Origin: Thermocaproicibacter sp041859875
GTDB taxonomy: Bacteria; Bacillota; Clostridia; Oscillospirales; Acutalibacteraceae
NCBI GenBank assembly: GCA_041859875.1
Contig: JBFLFY010000016.1
Coordinates: 1 to 49,139, forward strand
Reading direction: 5' to 3'
Length of the DNA stretch: 49,139 nucleotides
Shown: in pieces, positions 1 through 7,830 of the stretch
How the letters are laid out: every line of letters starts with the position of its first letter
Numbering within the stretch: position 1 is the stretch's first letter
Notes under the pieces: model-generated
The model's database searches: none
Told to the model about the DNA's origin: nothing
Seen by the model: the letters and a program-made list of their open reading frames with translations, nothing else
Position numbers and translations under genes: made by a program

Positions 1-371
1 CGCACAACTGCAGCCGGAGTCGGCTCTGCCAAATCCAGAAACATATTCACAGTAGAAAGCAGGCTCATCCGGTTAACCGGCATCATTAGGCTGGCAGACT
101 CCATGGATGTACACATCCCGGCAAGCTGCGGGCTTACCAGAAAGATAAAGTCATACCCAGAACCCACCATGCGCGGAAGATTCATCGCCGGCATGTCGCG
201 CAGCTTTACACTGGAAACCACTACGCCGCCGTGGTAATGCTTCCCGGTGAAATCCATCAGCTGGGCGCCGCTGACACAAACCCCGCCGACGTACAGGCCG
301 CTGGAGCGAAAAAGAGCCGCTATTTTTTTTGCATAGTCCGGATTAGAATTTGCTACGACAATGCTGCTCAT
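1..371 (-). CDS. NitR-like ANTAR response regulator, N-terminal part only (cut by window edge)
   Basis: The frame opens at ATG 371 and runs without a stop for 123 codons off the left edge. It begins MSSIVVANSNPDYAKKIAAL, a receiver-like first strand and helix. In the middle, where a receiver carries its phospho-accepting Asp, the protein reads HGGVVVSSVKLRDM, so I see no clear acceptor and take it for a pseudo-receiver. It lies 37 bp downstream of glnA on the same strand. From family knowledge, clostridial glnA is often followed by nitR, a receiver plus C-terminal ANTAR RNA-binding protein that prevents transcription termination. The ANTAR half is outside the window, so the assignment rests on position and the N-terminal fold. 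The ribosome site is weak, and translation may be coupled to glnA. An unrelated receiver-fold protein remains possible. Confidence 0.55.
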   Translation of the reverse strand, partial: MSSIVVANSNPDYAKKIAALFRSSGLYVGGVCVSGAQLMDFTGKHYHGGVVVSSVKLRDMPAMNLPRMVGSGYDFIFLVSPQLAGMCTSMESASLMMPVNRMSLLSTVNMFLDLAEPTPAAVV

Positions 372-408
372 ATATCACTTAACCCCATGTGAAGGAATAA
401 AACGCCGG

Positions 409-1740
409 TTAAAATTTGTTTAGGTAGCTGGTCCGTTCCCACTCCGTAACCGTCGTGGAGTACTCATGCCACTCCTGCTTTTTTGCCTCAAGATACTTTT
501 TGAAAATATGGCTGCCGAGGGTTTCCTCGATGAGCGGGTCCGCCTGCATTTCGGAAAGCGCCTCGTTCAGGTCATGCGGAAGACTCTCCATGCCAAGCTC
601 CTTCTGCTGCTTTTCGTCAAGGTCGTAAATATTGACGGAAACAGGCTGTATAGGCTGCAAGCCGTTTTCAATGCCGTCAAGTCCTGCGGCGAGAAGCAGT
701 GCGAAAGAAAGATACGGATTCCCTGCCGGGTCAGGGCTGCGAAGCTCCGCACGCGTTCCCGCGCCGCGCGACGCCGGTATGCGGATTAAAGCGCTGCGGT
801 TATTCGTCGTCCATGCAATGGTGCAGGGTGCTTCAAAGCCCGGCACCAGACGTTTGTAGGAATTTACGAGCGGATTTGTTACGGCGCAGATACCTTTAAT
901 ATGCTTCATCACCCCGGCAATGAAGTTCAGCCCTATTTTACTGAAGCCAGACTTTGCTTTCGGGTCATAAAAAGCATTCTCTTTACCGCGGAAAAGTGAC
1001 ATATTGGTATGAAGGCCGGAGCCTGCACGGTCGGTAATAGGCTTCGGCATAAAAGTTGCGCACAGGCCGTTCGACTCAGCACACGTTTTCACAACGAGTT
1101 TGAAAGTCAGCAGATTATCGGCTGCAGAAAGCGCCTCGCTGTATTTAAAGTCAATCTCGTGCTGGGCAAATGCCACTTCATGGTGGGAAGCCTCAATTTC
1201 GAAGCCCATCTCTTCCAGGTTAAGGCAGATGTCGCGCCGGCAGTTTTCGCCGAAATCGGAAGGGCCAAGGTCAAAATAGCCCGCTGTATCATGCGTGACG
1301 GTTGTAGGGTGGCCGAACTCGTCGGTGTTAAAAAGGAAAAATTCACACTCCGGCCCCACGTTGAACGTGTAGCCAAGGCTGGCCGCGCGCTTCATGGTTT
1401 TGCGCAGAACATAGCGCGGGTCCCCTTCAAATGGAGTCCCATCCGGCAGATAAATGTCGCAGATGAGCCGCGCAATGCGGCCGTTCTGCGTACACCACGG
1501 AAAAATGGCAAAGGTGTCAAGATCCGGGTGAAGGTACATGTCGGATTCCTCGATGCGAACGAAGCCCTCTATGGAAGAACCGTCAAACATACACTTATTG
1601 TCAAGCGCTTTTTCAAGCTGGGAAGCCGTAATCGTTACGTTTTTGAGCGTTCCGAGAATGTCCGTAAACTGCAGGCGGATAAACTTAATATCTGCTTCTT
1701 TCACCATGCGCAGAATGTCTTCTCTGCCATACTTTGCCAA
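409..1740 (-). CDS. glnA: glutamine synthetase, type I (GSI-alpha)
   Basis: This 443-residue enzyme makes glutamine from glutamate, ammonia and ATP in the cytoplasm as a dodecamer. Visible signatures are MFDGSSIEGF (51-60), the active-site block NVGPECEFF, the ATP loop KPITDRAGSGLHTNMS and the NNRSALIRIP segment. The short length without an adenylylation-type insertion and Arg62 in GFVRIEES match the Bacillus GSI-alpha class, which is feedback controlled rather than adenylylated. The start is TTG at 1740: AAGGAGGG lies 7 nt upstream and no in-frame ATG is nearby. The gene is divergent from gdhA and followed by a NitR-like regulator. A terminator hairpin just ahead of the ribosome site indicates control by attenuation or antitermination. 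Confidence 0.96.
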   Translation of the reverse strand: MAKYGREDILRMVKEADIKFIRLQFTDILGTLKNVTITASQLEKALDNKCMFDGSSIEGFVRIEESDMYLHPDLDTFAIFPWCTQNGRIARLICDIYLPDGTPFEGDPRYVLRKTMKRAASLGYTFNVGPECEFFLFNTDEFGHPTTVTHDTAGYFDLGPSDFGENCRRDICLNLEEMGFEIEASHHEVAFAQHEIDFKYSEALSAADNLLTFKLVVKTCAESNGLCATFMPKPITDRAGSGLHTNMSLFRGKENAFYDPKAKSGFSKIGLNFIAGVMKHIKGICAVTNPLVNSYKRLVPGFEAPCTIAWTTNNRSALIRIPASRGAGTRAELRSPDPAGNPYLSFALLLAAGLDGIENGLQPIQPVSVNIYDLDEKQQKELGMESLPHDLNEALSEMQADPLIEETLGSHIFKKYLEAKKQEWHEYSTTVTEWERTSYLNKF

Positions 1741-1753
1741 TAAAATCCCTCCT

Positions 1754-1800
1754 TAAAAAATAATAACAAGGAATTTACGCGGGCAAAACCTCCTTGTTAT
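1754..1800 (-). terminator. intrinsic terminator in the glnA leader (attenuator)
   Basis: On the minus strand ATAACAAGGA (1791-1800) pairs perfectly with TCCTTGTTAT (1763-1772) around an 18-nt loop and is followed by TATTTTTTA. This is a 10-bp stem with a U-tract, placed just upstream of the glnA ribosome site and downstream of the glnA promoter. Its position makes it a conditional terminator rather than the end of another gene. Confidence 0.75.
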
Positions 1801-1846
1801 ATCAATTCTTGAATCCGTTTATTAAATTTCGTTTGAAGCCTTTTTC
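1787..1846 (-). promoter_or_regulatory. candidate ANTAR-binding dual-hexaloop RNA in the glnA leader
   Basis: Two minus-strand hairpins have six-base loops with A at position 1 and G at position 4, the loop signature known for ANTAR targets. The first is GAA-AAAGGC-TTC (1835-1846). The second is AAC-AAGGAG-GTT (1787-1798). The second overlaps the 5' arm of the leader terminator, so the two folds exclude each other, as in known ANTAR antitermination. Weak points are the three-base-pair stems and a 36-nt linker, longer than usual. The call is inference, supported by the NitR-like gene after glnA. Confidence 0.4.
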
Positions 1847-1864
1847 TGCATCGAATATGACTTT

Positions 1865-1893
1865 ATTTTATGCTATTTACTGGTGTGTGTCAA
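1865..1893 (-). promoter_or_regulatory. glnA promoter
   Basis: On the minus strand a consensus -35 TTGACA (1888-1893), a 17-nt spacer and -10 TAAAAT (1865-1870) give a predicted start near 1858 and a leader of about 118 nt. The -35 lies inside TGTCA-N7-TTACG (1888-1904), one base off the GlnR/TnrA half-site pattern TGTNA-N7-TNACA. That match runs through a T-tract and may be chance. Confidence 0.7.
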
Positions 1894-1950
1894 TTTTTTT
1901 TACGGAGCCGCTTTCAGTTGCAGCCTTTAATGCAGTGCAAACTTAACTAT

Positions 1951-1976
1951 TGAATATTTTAGCTGTAAAATATTCA
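1951..1976. repeat. perfect 11-bp inverted repeat between glnA and gdhA promoters
   Basis: TGAATATTTTA, spacer GCTG, then TAAAATATTCA form a perfect 11-bp palindrome with a 4-nt centre. It lies between the glnA promoter and the gdhA promoter, about 20 bp upstream of the gdhA -35. No U-tract follows on either strand, so it is more likely an operator or cruciform than a terminator. I do not recognise a regulator for it. The rest of the 361-bp interval holds the two promoters, the glnA leader and the gdhA leader. Confidence 0.55.
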
Positions 1977-1994
1977 TTTTATTAAGTTTTTCCG

Positions 1995-2023
1995 TTGTCT
2001 TTCCTGCTTTTATGTGATATTAT
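1995..2023 (+). promoter_or_regulatory. candidate gdhA promoter
   Basis: TTGTCT (1995-2000), a 17-nt spacer and TATTAT (2018-2023) form a good sigma-A type promoter. The predicted start near 2030 leaves a leader of about 70 nt before the ribosome site AAGGAGG (2085-2091). Confidence 0.6.
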
Positions 2024-2101
2024 GTTAAAGAATTTATGAGCTGCGAATTTTTATATCAAATTTGTGGCAGATTCTTCTATATTTAAGGAGGAGTTATACT
2101 T

Positions 2102-3433
2102 ATGTCTTATGTCAGTGACCAGCTGAATGAACTTGCCTGCAATAACCCAAACCAACCGGAATTTCTTGAAGCTGCAACAACCGTGCTGAAATCCCTGGAG
2201 CCGGTTATTGAGAAAAACCCACAGTACCAGAAAGAAGGAATCTTGGAGCGCCTGACGGAGCCGGACCGCCAGCTGCGTTTTCGCGTGGCCTGGGTAGATG
2301 ACAATGGAAAAGTTCAGGTAAACCGCGGCTACCGTGTGCAATTCAACAATGCCATTGGCCCCTACAAAGGCGGACTACGCTTTCATCCTTCCGTAAATAT
2401 CAGCATTATTAAGTTTCTCGGGTTTGAACAGATTTTCAAAAACTCGCTGACCGGCCTGCCCATCGGCGGCGGCAAAGGTGGTTCCGACTTTGACCCGAAA
2501 GGCAAGTCCGACCGTGAAGTGATGGCTTTCTGCCAGAGCTTTATGGCAGAGCTGTACCGCCACATTGGCCCGGATGTCGATGTGCCTGCAGGCGACATCG
2601 GCGTCGGCGGCCGTGAGATTGGCTACCTGTACGGCCAGTACAAACGCATTACAAACCACTATGAAGGCATCCTTACGGGCAAAGGGCTTTCCTACGGCGG
2701 TTCTCTTGCCAGAACGGAAGCGACAGGCTATGGCCTGCTGTATTTCCTGGAAGCCATGCTGAAAGCAAATGGCAAATCTCTGGAAGGCAAAACTGTGGTG
2801 ATTTCCGGTGCAGGCAATGTTGCAATTTATGCCTGCGAAAAGGCACAGCAGCTTGGTGCAAAGGTCGTCACGCTGTGCGACTCTACCGGTTGGGTTTATG
2901 ACCCGGATGGCATTGACATCAAAGCCGTCAAGGAAATCAAGGAAGTGCGCCGCGGCCGCATTGCAGAATATCAGACTGGCCACCCGCACGCACAGTACCA
3001 TGAAGGCAAAGGCGTTTGGAGCGTTCCGTGCGACATTGCCCTGCCATGCGCTACACAGAATGAACTGCAGCTGGAAGACGCAAAGCAGCTTGTTAAAAAC
3101 GGCGTTTTTGCAGTGGCCGAAGGCGCCAATATGCCGACTACACCGGAAGCTGCAAAATATCTACAGGAGAACGGGATTCTTTACGCACCGGGCAAAGCTT
3201 CCAACGCGGGCGGCGTAGCGACTTCCGCACTGGAAATGAGCCAGAACAGTGAGCGCCTTTCCTGGACTTTTGACGAAGTCGACGCTAAACTGAAGGGCAT
3301 TATGAATGGTATTTTCGACCACGTTTCCGCGGCAGCTAAAGAATACGGCGCGCCGAAGAATTATGTAATGGGTGCGAATATTGCAGGATTCCTCAAAGTT
3401 GCCGACGCCATGCTGGCACAGGGCATCGTTTGA
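2102..3433 (+). CDS. gdhA: NADP-dependent glutamate dehydrogenase
   Basis: This 443-residue protein is the length of the hexameric small-subunit GDH class. It interconverts 2-oxoglutarate plus ammonia and glutamate, here probably in the assimilatory direction. The substrate and catalytic block GPYKGGLRFHPSVN, then PIGGGKGGSDFDPKGKSD (from about residue 120), is followed by LSYGGSLARTEATGYG and a Rossmann domain with VVISGAGNVAIYACEKA (from about 230). The coenzyme preference is inferred from overall similarity to NADP-type enzymes. ATG 2102 has AAGGAGG 10 nt upstream. It is divergent from glnA, so both ammonium-assimilation enzymes share one control region, and it ends at a strong bidirectional terminator. 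Confidence 0.96.
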   Translation: MSYVSDQLNELACNNPNQPEFLEAATTVLKSLEPVIEKNPQYQKEGILERLTEPDRQLRFRVAWVDDNGKVQVNRGYRVQFNNAIGPYKGGLRFHPSVNISIIKFLGFEQIFKNSLTGLPIGGGKGGSDFDPKGKSDREVMAFCQSFMAELYRHIGPDVDVPAGDIGVGGREIGYLYGQYKRITNHYEGILTGKGLSYGGSLARTEATGYGLLYFLEAMLKANGKSLEGKTVVISGAGNVAIYACEKAQQLGAKVVTLCDSTGWVYDPDGIDIKAVKEIKEVRRGRIAEYQTGHPHAQYHEGKGVWSVPCDIALPCATQNELQLEDAKQLVKNGVFAVAEGANMPTTPEAAKYLQENGILYAPGKASNAGGVATSALEMSQNSERLSWTFDEVDAKLKGIMNGIFDHVSAAAKEYGAPKNYVMGANIAGFLKVADAMLAQGIV

Positions 3434-3452
3434 TTTAATACGAAAGCGTTCT

Positions 3453-3484
3453 AAAAATGCTCCCGGTTTTCCGGGAGCATTTTT
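3453..3484. terminator. bidirectional intrinsic terminator gdhA / yfhO
   Basis: AAAAATGCTCCCGG, loop TTTT, CCGGGAGCATTTTT is a perfect 14-bp stem with U-tracts in both directions. It serves gdhA (rightward) and the YfhO-family gene (leftward), whose stop codon abuts it. Confidence 0.93.
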
Positions 3485-6154
3485 CTATGTGAAAAAGACG
3501 AAAAGCGGGAAAACATAAACAGCCGCAAGCACAGCAAAGAACAAAACCCGAAGCAGAAATTCCGAAACTGCCTGCAGGCGAGCCAAGTGTTGCAGGGACC
3601 CTCTCCGCACTGCAAACGAAAGCAGGAAAAGCCCGCAAAGGCCCAAAAGGGAAATGGCTGCACCGGGAAGAAGCCCGGGTGGAAGGTAAGAAATGCAAAC
3701 CTGGTTTTGGCCTTTTTTAAGCGGAACCGCCATGAAGGAATCGAACACACGCGAAATCTCCACCGGTTTTCCGTTTACTTGAGCAGAATAGCCGCTGCCG
3801 TAACTGACCGGAAGAAATAAATACTCTCCTGTGGCATCCGCCGAAGCGGTACCAATAATGGAATTTCCAGACTGCCGAAGCGACGCTTTTTTTACCGTTG
3901 AAACTGCTGAGGCCAAAACATCATCTTTCATAGAAGCAACCCCAAAAGACTTTGCATAAACATCCCGCAGCACCCCAATTTCTACGTCCACCGTCTGGTT
4001 TGCAAAAGTTCCGAGCCGGTAGATGCCGTTGCAAGGCTGTGTGGGGTACCGCAGATTCAGTATCTTTCCATTTACCGTGATGGAAAAAGCCGAGCTGATA
4101 TGCTCATACAATTTGTTGGTAAGCTGGTCAAAGCAGTCAAAATACAGCGTCTGCGTCCCAGCAACAGGAATTCGATACACAACGGTTCCTTCAAAATTCG
4201 GGTTCTGAATTGCCAGCTCATAGTGATCTGTCTTTCTGATTGCTACATTTTCAAGGGCTGTTGGCTCATACTGCTGAAAGAGCTGCTGCGAGGAAGAAAA
4301 GGCCGACTCAAACAAATACTGCTGCACCTGAAAACGCGGAACATCCGGAAGGCTTTTCAAGCTGCCGATATTTGCGGCCTTCATGACGATCCCGACCGGA
4401 AGCGGATTTTCATTTTGTACAATGGAATATAGGCCGTTTGAATAAACCGGGGTTTCACCGGCTTTCAGTGCCGCAGTCTTTTTTACCGTATACTTGTTGC
4501 CAAGCAGCGCATCCGTCAGCTTTGTCCCTCCGTTTGAATTAACCTCCATCCAATAAGAGGAATAGCCCAGCTTTTTCATGGCGAAAAGATAATCTTTAGA
4601 AGTCAGGGAAGTGTAGTGGCTCAGCGACGGATACCCTATGCCGCCAATCAGGTTTACATCGAAATACTTTTCATCCATTTTGACGCGGTAAAGGGAGCTG
4701 TCATTGATTCTTCCGCCAAGGTCAAGAATCGGCTCATAATAAGCGGCATTGTTTTTGGCCGAACCAATGTAGACGTTGGAATAAAATGCCGCTTCACTGA
4801 CTGCCGCCACACAAAGTAAAATAGAAAAAGCCTTCCGGGCTATCTGCCCATAATAATAAAGTAAAAGCAAAATTAAGTAGGCAAGGGAGGCTGCCGCCGC
4901 AAAGGCCAAAAGGTGGACAAAACTGTCGGAATTTCCCGAAAGGGTATGTGTGTAAACCGTGACTGTGCTAAAATCACAGCAAATTACAAGAACAGCGCAG
5001 AAAATAACAGCGCCTATCGACAAAGCAGCGATAAAAGCCGAAAGCCCTCGATGCTGATTTGTGCGCAGCGGCTCTGTTTTTCGGTTAATTGCCGAAATAC
5101 ATCCTGCCAGAAGAATCAGGCCAAGGAAAGCCGGTATATAGCCATACCGCACCGGGAAAGACTGGTAACTGCCAGTGTGCCACATCTTGTTTACCGGCTC
5201 CACAAAAATAGGAACCAACAGGAGCAGAAAAAGGCAAAGGGTTAGGCGTGCATGGCTTCTTTCCCGGTACCTTTTCAGCAAAAACGTCATTGCTACAGCC
5301 GCAGCAGCCGCACCGGTACAGAGAAGGACGGGAAGCGTTGTGTCAAGCCTCGTGAGAAATTTGCTGGAGCGCAGGCTGGAAAGCAGGCTCCCGGTGCGTG
5401 CGGAAGAAAGGTACTGCAAAAGAAGCGGCAGCCACACAACGCACGTCATCAGCCCTGCGGTCAGCGTAGAAAGGCAGAAAAGAAGTGCGTGGGATTTCCA
5501 TTCCTCTTTTGGAACACAGAAAAAGAAGAAGAGGCCCACAGCAAGGACGAGGAACACCGCAACCATATAAGAAAGGTAAAAATTCACGGTGAGGGTTGCC
5601 GTAAAGATCAGAATATAAAGCAGCGGCCTGCCCTCGTTCATCAGCTTTTCAAGGCCAATCAGCAAAAGCGGAAAAAGGCACATTACGTCAAGCCACACGA
5701 TATTCTGGTAGTAGAACATGGCGTAACCGCAAAAGGCATACATCACGGAAACGGCACAAAGCTGCAGGCCGGTCAGGTTCTTGAACTCCCGCTTGAAAAA
5801 GGCGCAGGCTGTCACCGAGCAGAGCATTAACTTCAATAAAAGCAGAAGATTGATGAAGCTGTAAATCTGCGCTTTCCCCACCAGCAGGACGAGGAAGGAA
5901 AACGGGCTGCTGATAAAGAACAGAAAGACGCCCCAGAAACTCATGCCGCCAGCATTTTGCAGGTTGAGGAACAGGTCGGCCTTCCCCGAAAGAATATCCT
6001 TGAAATCCATCAGGAACGGAATAACCTGCTGATTCATATCGCACCAGGAAACTGTGCCGCTCCCAAATGGAAAGAGGCCGTAAGCCGCATAAACGGAAAG
6101 AAGCACTGCCGCCGTCAGGGCCGGAGCCACCCAATAAGCGTTTTTCCTCGTCAT
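3485..6154 (-). CDS. yfhO: YfhO family multi-spanning membrane protein
   Basis: This 889-residue protein has many hydrophobic helices in residues 8-470 (for example FWGVFLFFISSPFSFLVLLV and a serine-rich helix near 350), a large soluble C-terminal half, and two last helices near the C-terminus (about 830-889). The N-terminal GSGTVSWCDMNQQVIPF and the motif PVRYGYIPAFLGL resemble the YfhO family, whose fold is like GT-C glycosyltransferases. The Bacillus member is linked to glycosylation of lipoteichoic acid, so a role in decorating a cell-wall polymer outside the membrane is likely, but the substrate cannot be read from sequence. A GAGAGGTG site lies about 12 nt before ATG 6154. It stands alone between two terminators. 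Confidence 0.8.
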   Translation of the reverse strand: MTRKNAYWVAPALTAAVLLSVYAAYGLFPFGSGTVSWCDMNQQVIPFLMDFKDILSGKADLFLNLQNAGGMSFWGVFLFFISSPFSFLVLLVGKAQIYSFINLLLLLKLMLCSVTACAFFKREFKNLTGLQLCAVSVMYAFCGYAMFYYQNIVWLDVMCLFPLLLIGLEKLMNEGRPLLYILIFTATLTVNFYLSYMVAVFLVLAVGLFFFFCVPKEEWKSHALLFCLSTLTAGLMTCVVWLPLLLQYLSSARTGSLLSSLRSSKFLTRLDTTLPVLLCTGAAAAAVAMTFLLKRYRERSHARLTLCLFLLLLVPIFVEPVNKMWHTGSYQSFPVRYGYIPAFLGLILLAGCISAINRKTEPLRTNQHRGLSAFIAALSIGAVIFCAVLVICCDFSTVTVYTHTLSGNSDSFVHLLAFAAAASLAYLILLLLYYYGQIARKAFSILLCVAAVSEAAFYSNVYIGSAKNNAAYYEPILDLGGRINDSSLYRVKMDEKYFDVNLIGGIGYPSLSHYTSLTSKDYLFAMKKLGYSSYWMEVNSNGGTKLTDALLGNKYTVKKTAALKAGETPVYSNGLYSIVQNENPLPVGIVMKAANIGSLKSLPDVPRFQVQQYLFESAFSSSQQLFQQYEPTALENVAIRKTDHYELAIQNPNFEGTVVYRIPVAGTQTLYFDCFDQLTNKLYEHISSAFSITVNGKILNLRYPTQPCNGIYRLGTFANQTVDVEIGVLRDVYAKSFGVASMKDDVLASAVSTVKKASLRQSGNSIIGTASADATGEYLFLPVSYGSGYSAQVNGKPVEISRVFDSFMAVPLKKGQNQVCISYLPPGLLPGAAISLLGLCGLFLLSFAVRRGSLQHLARLQAVSEFLLRVLFFAVLAAVYVFPLFVFFT

Positions 6155-6188
6155 GAAGTTTTTGCACCTCTCTTCGCCAGCCTAAGTT

Positions 6189-6231
6189 TTAAAAAATGCC
6201 TCAGGCAGGCTTTTAAAAGACCTGCCTGGGC
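6189..6231 (-). terminator. intrinsic terminator of tyrS
   Basis: On the minus strand CAGGCAGG (6221-6228 side) pairs with CCTGCCTG (6202-6209 side), extended by GCC/GGC across one bulged A. ATTTTTT follows. The loop carries a self-complementary CTTTTAAAAG. Confidence 0.85.
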
Positions 6232-6245
6232 TTGTTACTTACTGC

Positions 6246-7481
6246 TTATTTCAGGATAACTTTATGGTATACTTTTTTGCCCTTTTTTATAACCACAAAT
6301 TTTCCTTTTTCTTTTTCAAAATCTGCAGAGGAGATTGCCACCGTTCCATCCGCAGCCTTCTTGCCGTCTACGGATATGCCGCCCTGTACCACAAGTCTGC
6401 GGGCCTCGCCCTTGGAAGCGGCAAGTTTTGCTTTTACAAGCAAATCGAGAATCCCGATTTTATCATCGGTGAAATCATCCGCAGTAATTTCGGAAGACGG
6501 CATATTCTCGGTGTCAACGCCCTGCGCGAAAATCGCGCGTGCCGCGCTGCGGGCTTTCTCGGCCTCATCTTTGCCGTGAATCTGCCGCGTGACTTCATAC
6601 GCCAAAAGCTCTTTCGCTTCGTTCAGCTGCTGGCCCTCCAGGTGCTCAAACTGGTGAATCTGTTCCATCGGCACAAAAGTCAAAACTTTGAGGCAGCGCA
6701 CAACGTCGGCATCGCCCACATTACGCCAATATTGGTAAAAATCAAACGGAGAAGTCTTGTTCGGGTCAAGCCACACAGCACCCCTTTCCGTTTTGCCCAT
6801 CTTTTTGCCTTCACTGTTTGTCAAAAGTGAAACTGTAAGCCCGTAAGCATCCGCATTTTCCTTGCGGCGAATCAGGTTTACACCGCCGATAATATTACTC
6901 CACTGGTCGTCGCCCCCAAGCTCCATCTGGCAGCCGTACCGGCGGTAAAGTTCCAGAAAATCGTAGCTCTGCATGACCATGTAGTTCATCTCAAAGAATG
7001 AAAGGCCGCGCTCAAGCCGCTGCTTGTAGCACTCTGCCGTCAGCATACGGTTTACGGAGAAGCATACGCCGATGTCCCGCAGAAAATCAATGTAGTTCAG
7101 GTTGGAAAGCCAATCCGCATTGTTTGCCATAACGGCCTTGCCATCGGAAAAGTCCACAAGATGCGACATCTGCTTTTGGAAGCAGGAAATGTTGTGTGCT
7201 ATCTCCTCTTTCGTCAGCATTTTGCGCATATCCGTTTTGCCGCTTGGGTCGCCAACCATGCCGGTGCCGCCGCCAAAAAGCATAATTGGCCTGTGACCGG
7301 CACGCTGCAGGTACGACGCCACCATAATCGGGATATAGTGGCCAACGTGCAGGCTGTCCGCCGTCGGGTCAAAGCCGATGTAAAACGACGTTTTTCCGTT
7401 GTTCAGAAGGTCGCGCACCTTCTCTTCATCCGTAGCCTGTGCAACCAGGCCGCGTTCTTTCAGTTCTTCATAAACACCCAT
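6246..7481 (-). CDS. tyrS: tyrosyl-tRNA synthetase, type 1
   Basis: This 411-residue cytoplasmic enzyme charges tRNA-Tyr. The class I signature is DSLHVGHYIPI (HVGH at 45-48), the second is KMGKT near 230, and tyrosine-site segments such as FFEMNYMVMQSYDFLELY and GGDDQWSNI are visible. An S4 RNA-binding domain follows at about 345-411 (LLVKAKLAASKGEARRLVVQ). I start it at ATG 7481, where GGAGGAAG lies just upstream and MGVYEELKERG is the usual N-terminus. The open frame extends further upstream only because it reads into the T-box leader. Expression is controlled by the T-box in response to uncharged tRNA-Tyr. It has its own promoter and terminator. Confidence 0.97.
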   Translation of the reverse strand: MGVYEELKERGLVAQATDEEKVRDLLNNGKTSFYIGFDPTADSLHVGHYIPIMVASYLQRAGHRPIMLFGGGTGMVGDPSGKTDMRKMLTKEEIAHNISCFQKQMSHLVDFSDGKAVMANNADWLSNLNYIDFLRDIGVCFSVNRMLTAECYKQRLERGLSFFEMNYMVMQSYDFLELYRRYGCQMELGGDDQWSNIIGGVNLIRRKENADAYGLTVSLLTNSEGKKMGKTERGAVWLDPNKTSPFDFYQYWRNVGDADVVRCLKVLTFVPMEQIHQFEHLEGQQLNEAKELLAYEVTRQIHGKDEAEKARSAARAIFAQGVDTENMPSSEITADDFTDDKIGILDLLVKAKLAASKGEARRLVVQGGISVDGKKAADGTVAISSADFEKEKGKFVVIKKGKKVYHKVILK

Positions 7482-7510
7482 TTTTCTTCCTCCGATTCTT
7501 TCAGGGAACG

Positions 7511-7544
7511 AAAAAACGCCCCCTGCCAAATTTTGCAGAGGGCG
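7511..7544 (-). terminator. regulated terminator of the tyrS T-box
   Basis: CGCCCTCTGC, an 8-nt loop, GCAGGGGGCG, then TTTTTT on the minus strand: a 10-bp stem with a single G-T pair. The adjacent bases belong to the competing antiterminator. Confidence 0.92.
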
Positions 7545-7795
7545 GATTATAAACCGCTGTACCACCTCAGTTTGCTGCAGCCTCACAGCAGCAGCCTTAA
7601 CGGGTACGAAACCTTCATACCCTTGCGCTGCAACGGGCGCACCCGGCTGGGCCTACTGCCGCGTTTCTATGTAAAAAACGCTTTCAGCCCGGCGGCTCCA
7701 GAATGTATTTTCTGCCGAAAGCCGTGCCTGCTTTCACCAACCGCAGACTCTCTGAAACGGATTTTCCGGCCTACTTCTTTCCTTCATAGCCGATA
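7511..7795 (-). promoter_or_regulatory. tyrosyl T-box riboswitch leader
   Basis: The minus-strand leader of tyrS shows the conserved T-box parts in order: the AGAAGTAGGC and CAGAGAG Stem I elements, GGTTGGTGAAAGC, a specifier loop with TAC (7705-7707, a Tyr codon) in AATACATTCTGG, and the T-box sequence AGGTGGTACAGCGG (7554-7567). The TGGT in the bulge would pair with an ACCA end, fitting discriminator A73 of tRNA-Tyr. The antiterminator stem AAACTG/CGGTTT competes with the terminator at 7511-7544. Confidence 0.93.
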
Positions 7796-7801
7796 AGGTT
7801 A

Positions 7802-7830
7802 TTATTATCACTTTTTCGCCTGGCTGTCAA
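7802..7830 (-). promoter_or_regulatory. tyrS T-box promoter, inside the 3' end of recN
   Basis: TTGACA (7825-7830), a 17-nt spacer and TAATAA (7802-7807) on the minus strand. The -35 and spacer lie within the last codons of recN, whose stop is 7808-7810. The predicted start near 7795 fits the first bases of T-box Stem I. Confidence 0.8.

Noticed and set aside
1009..1743. Open frame of 244 codons on the plus strand
   Set aside because: It is antisense to glnA, with no recognisable domain or ribosome site.
1951..1976. Palindrome as a terminator of glnA or gdhA
   Set aside because: Neither gene ends there and there is no U-tract; it lies between the divergent promoters.
7482..7586. Upstream extension of tyrS by 35 codons
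   Set aside because: The extra codons are the T-box antiterminator and terminator. The ribosome site and family N-terminus fit ATG 7481.
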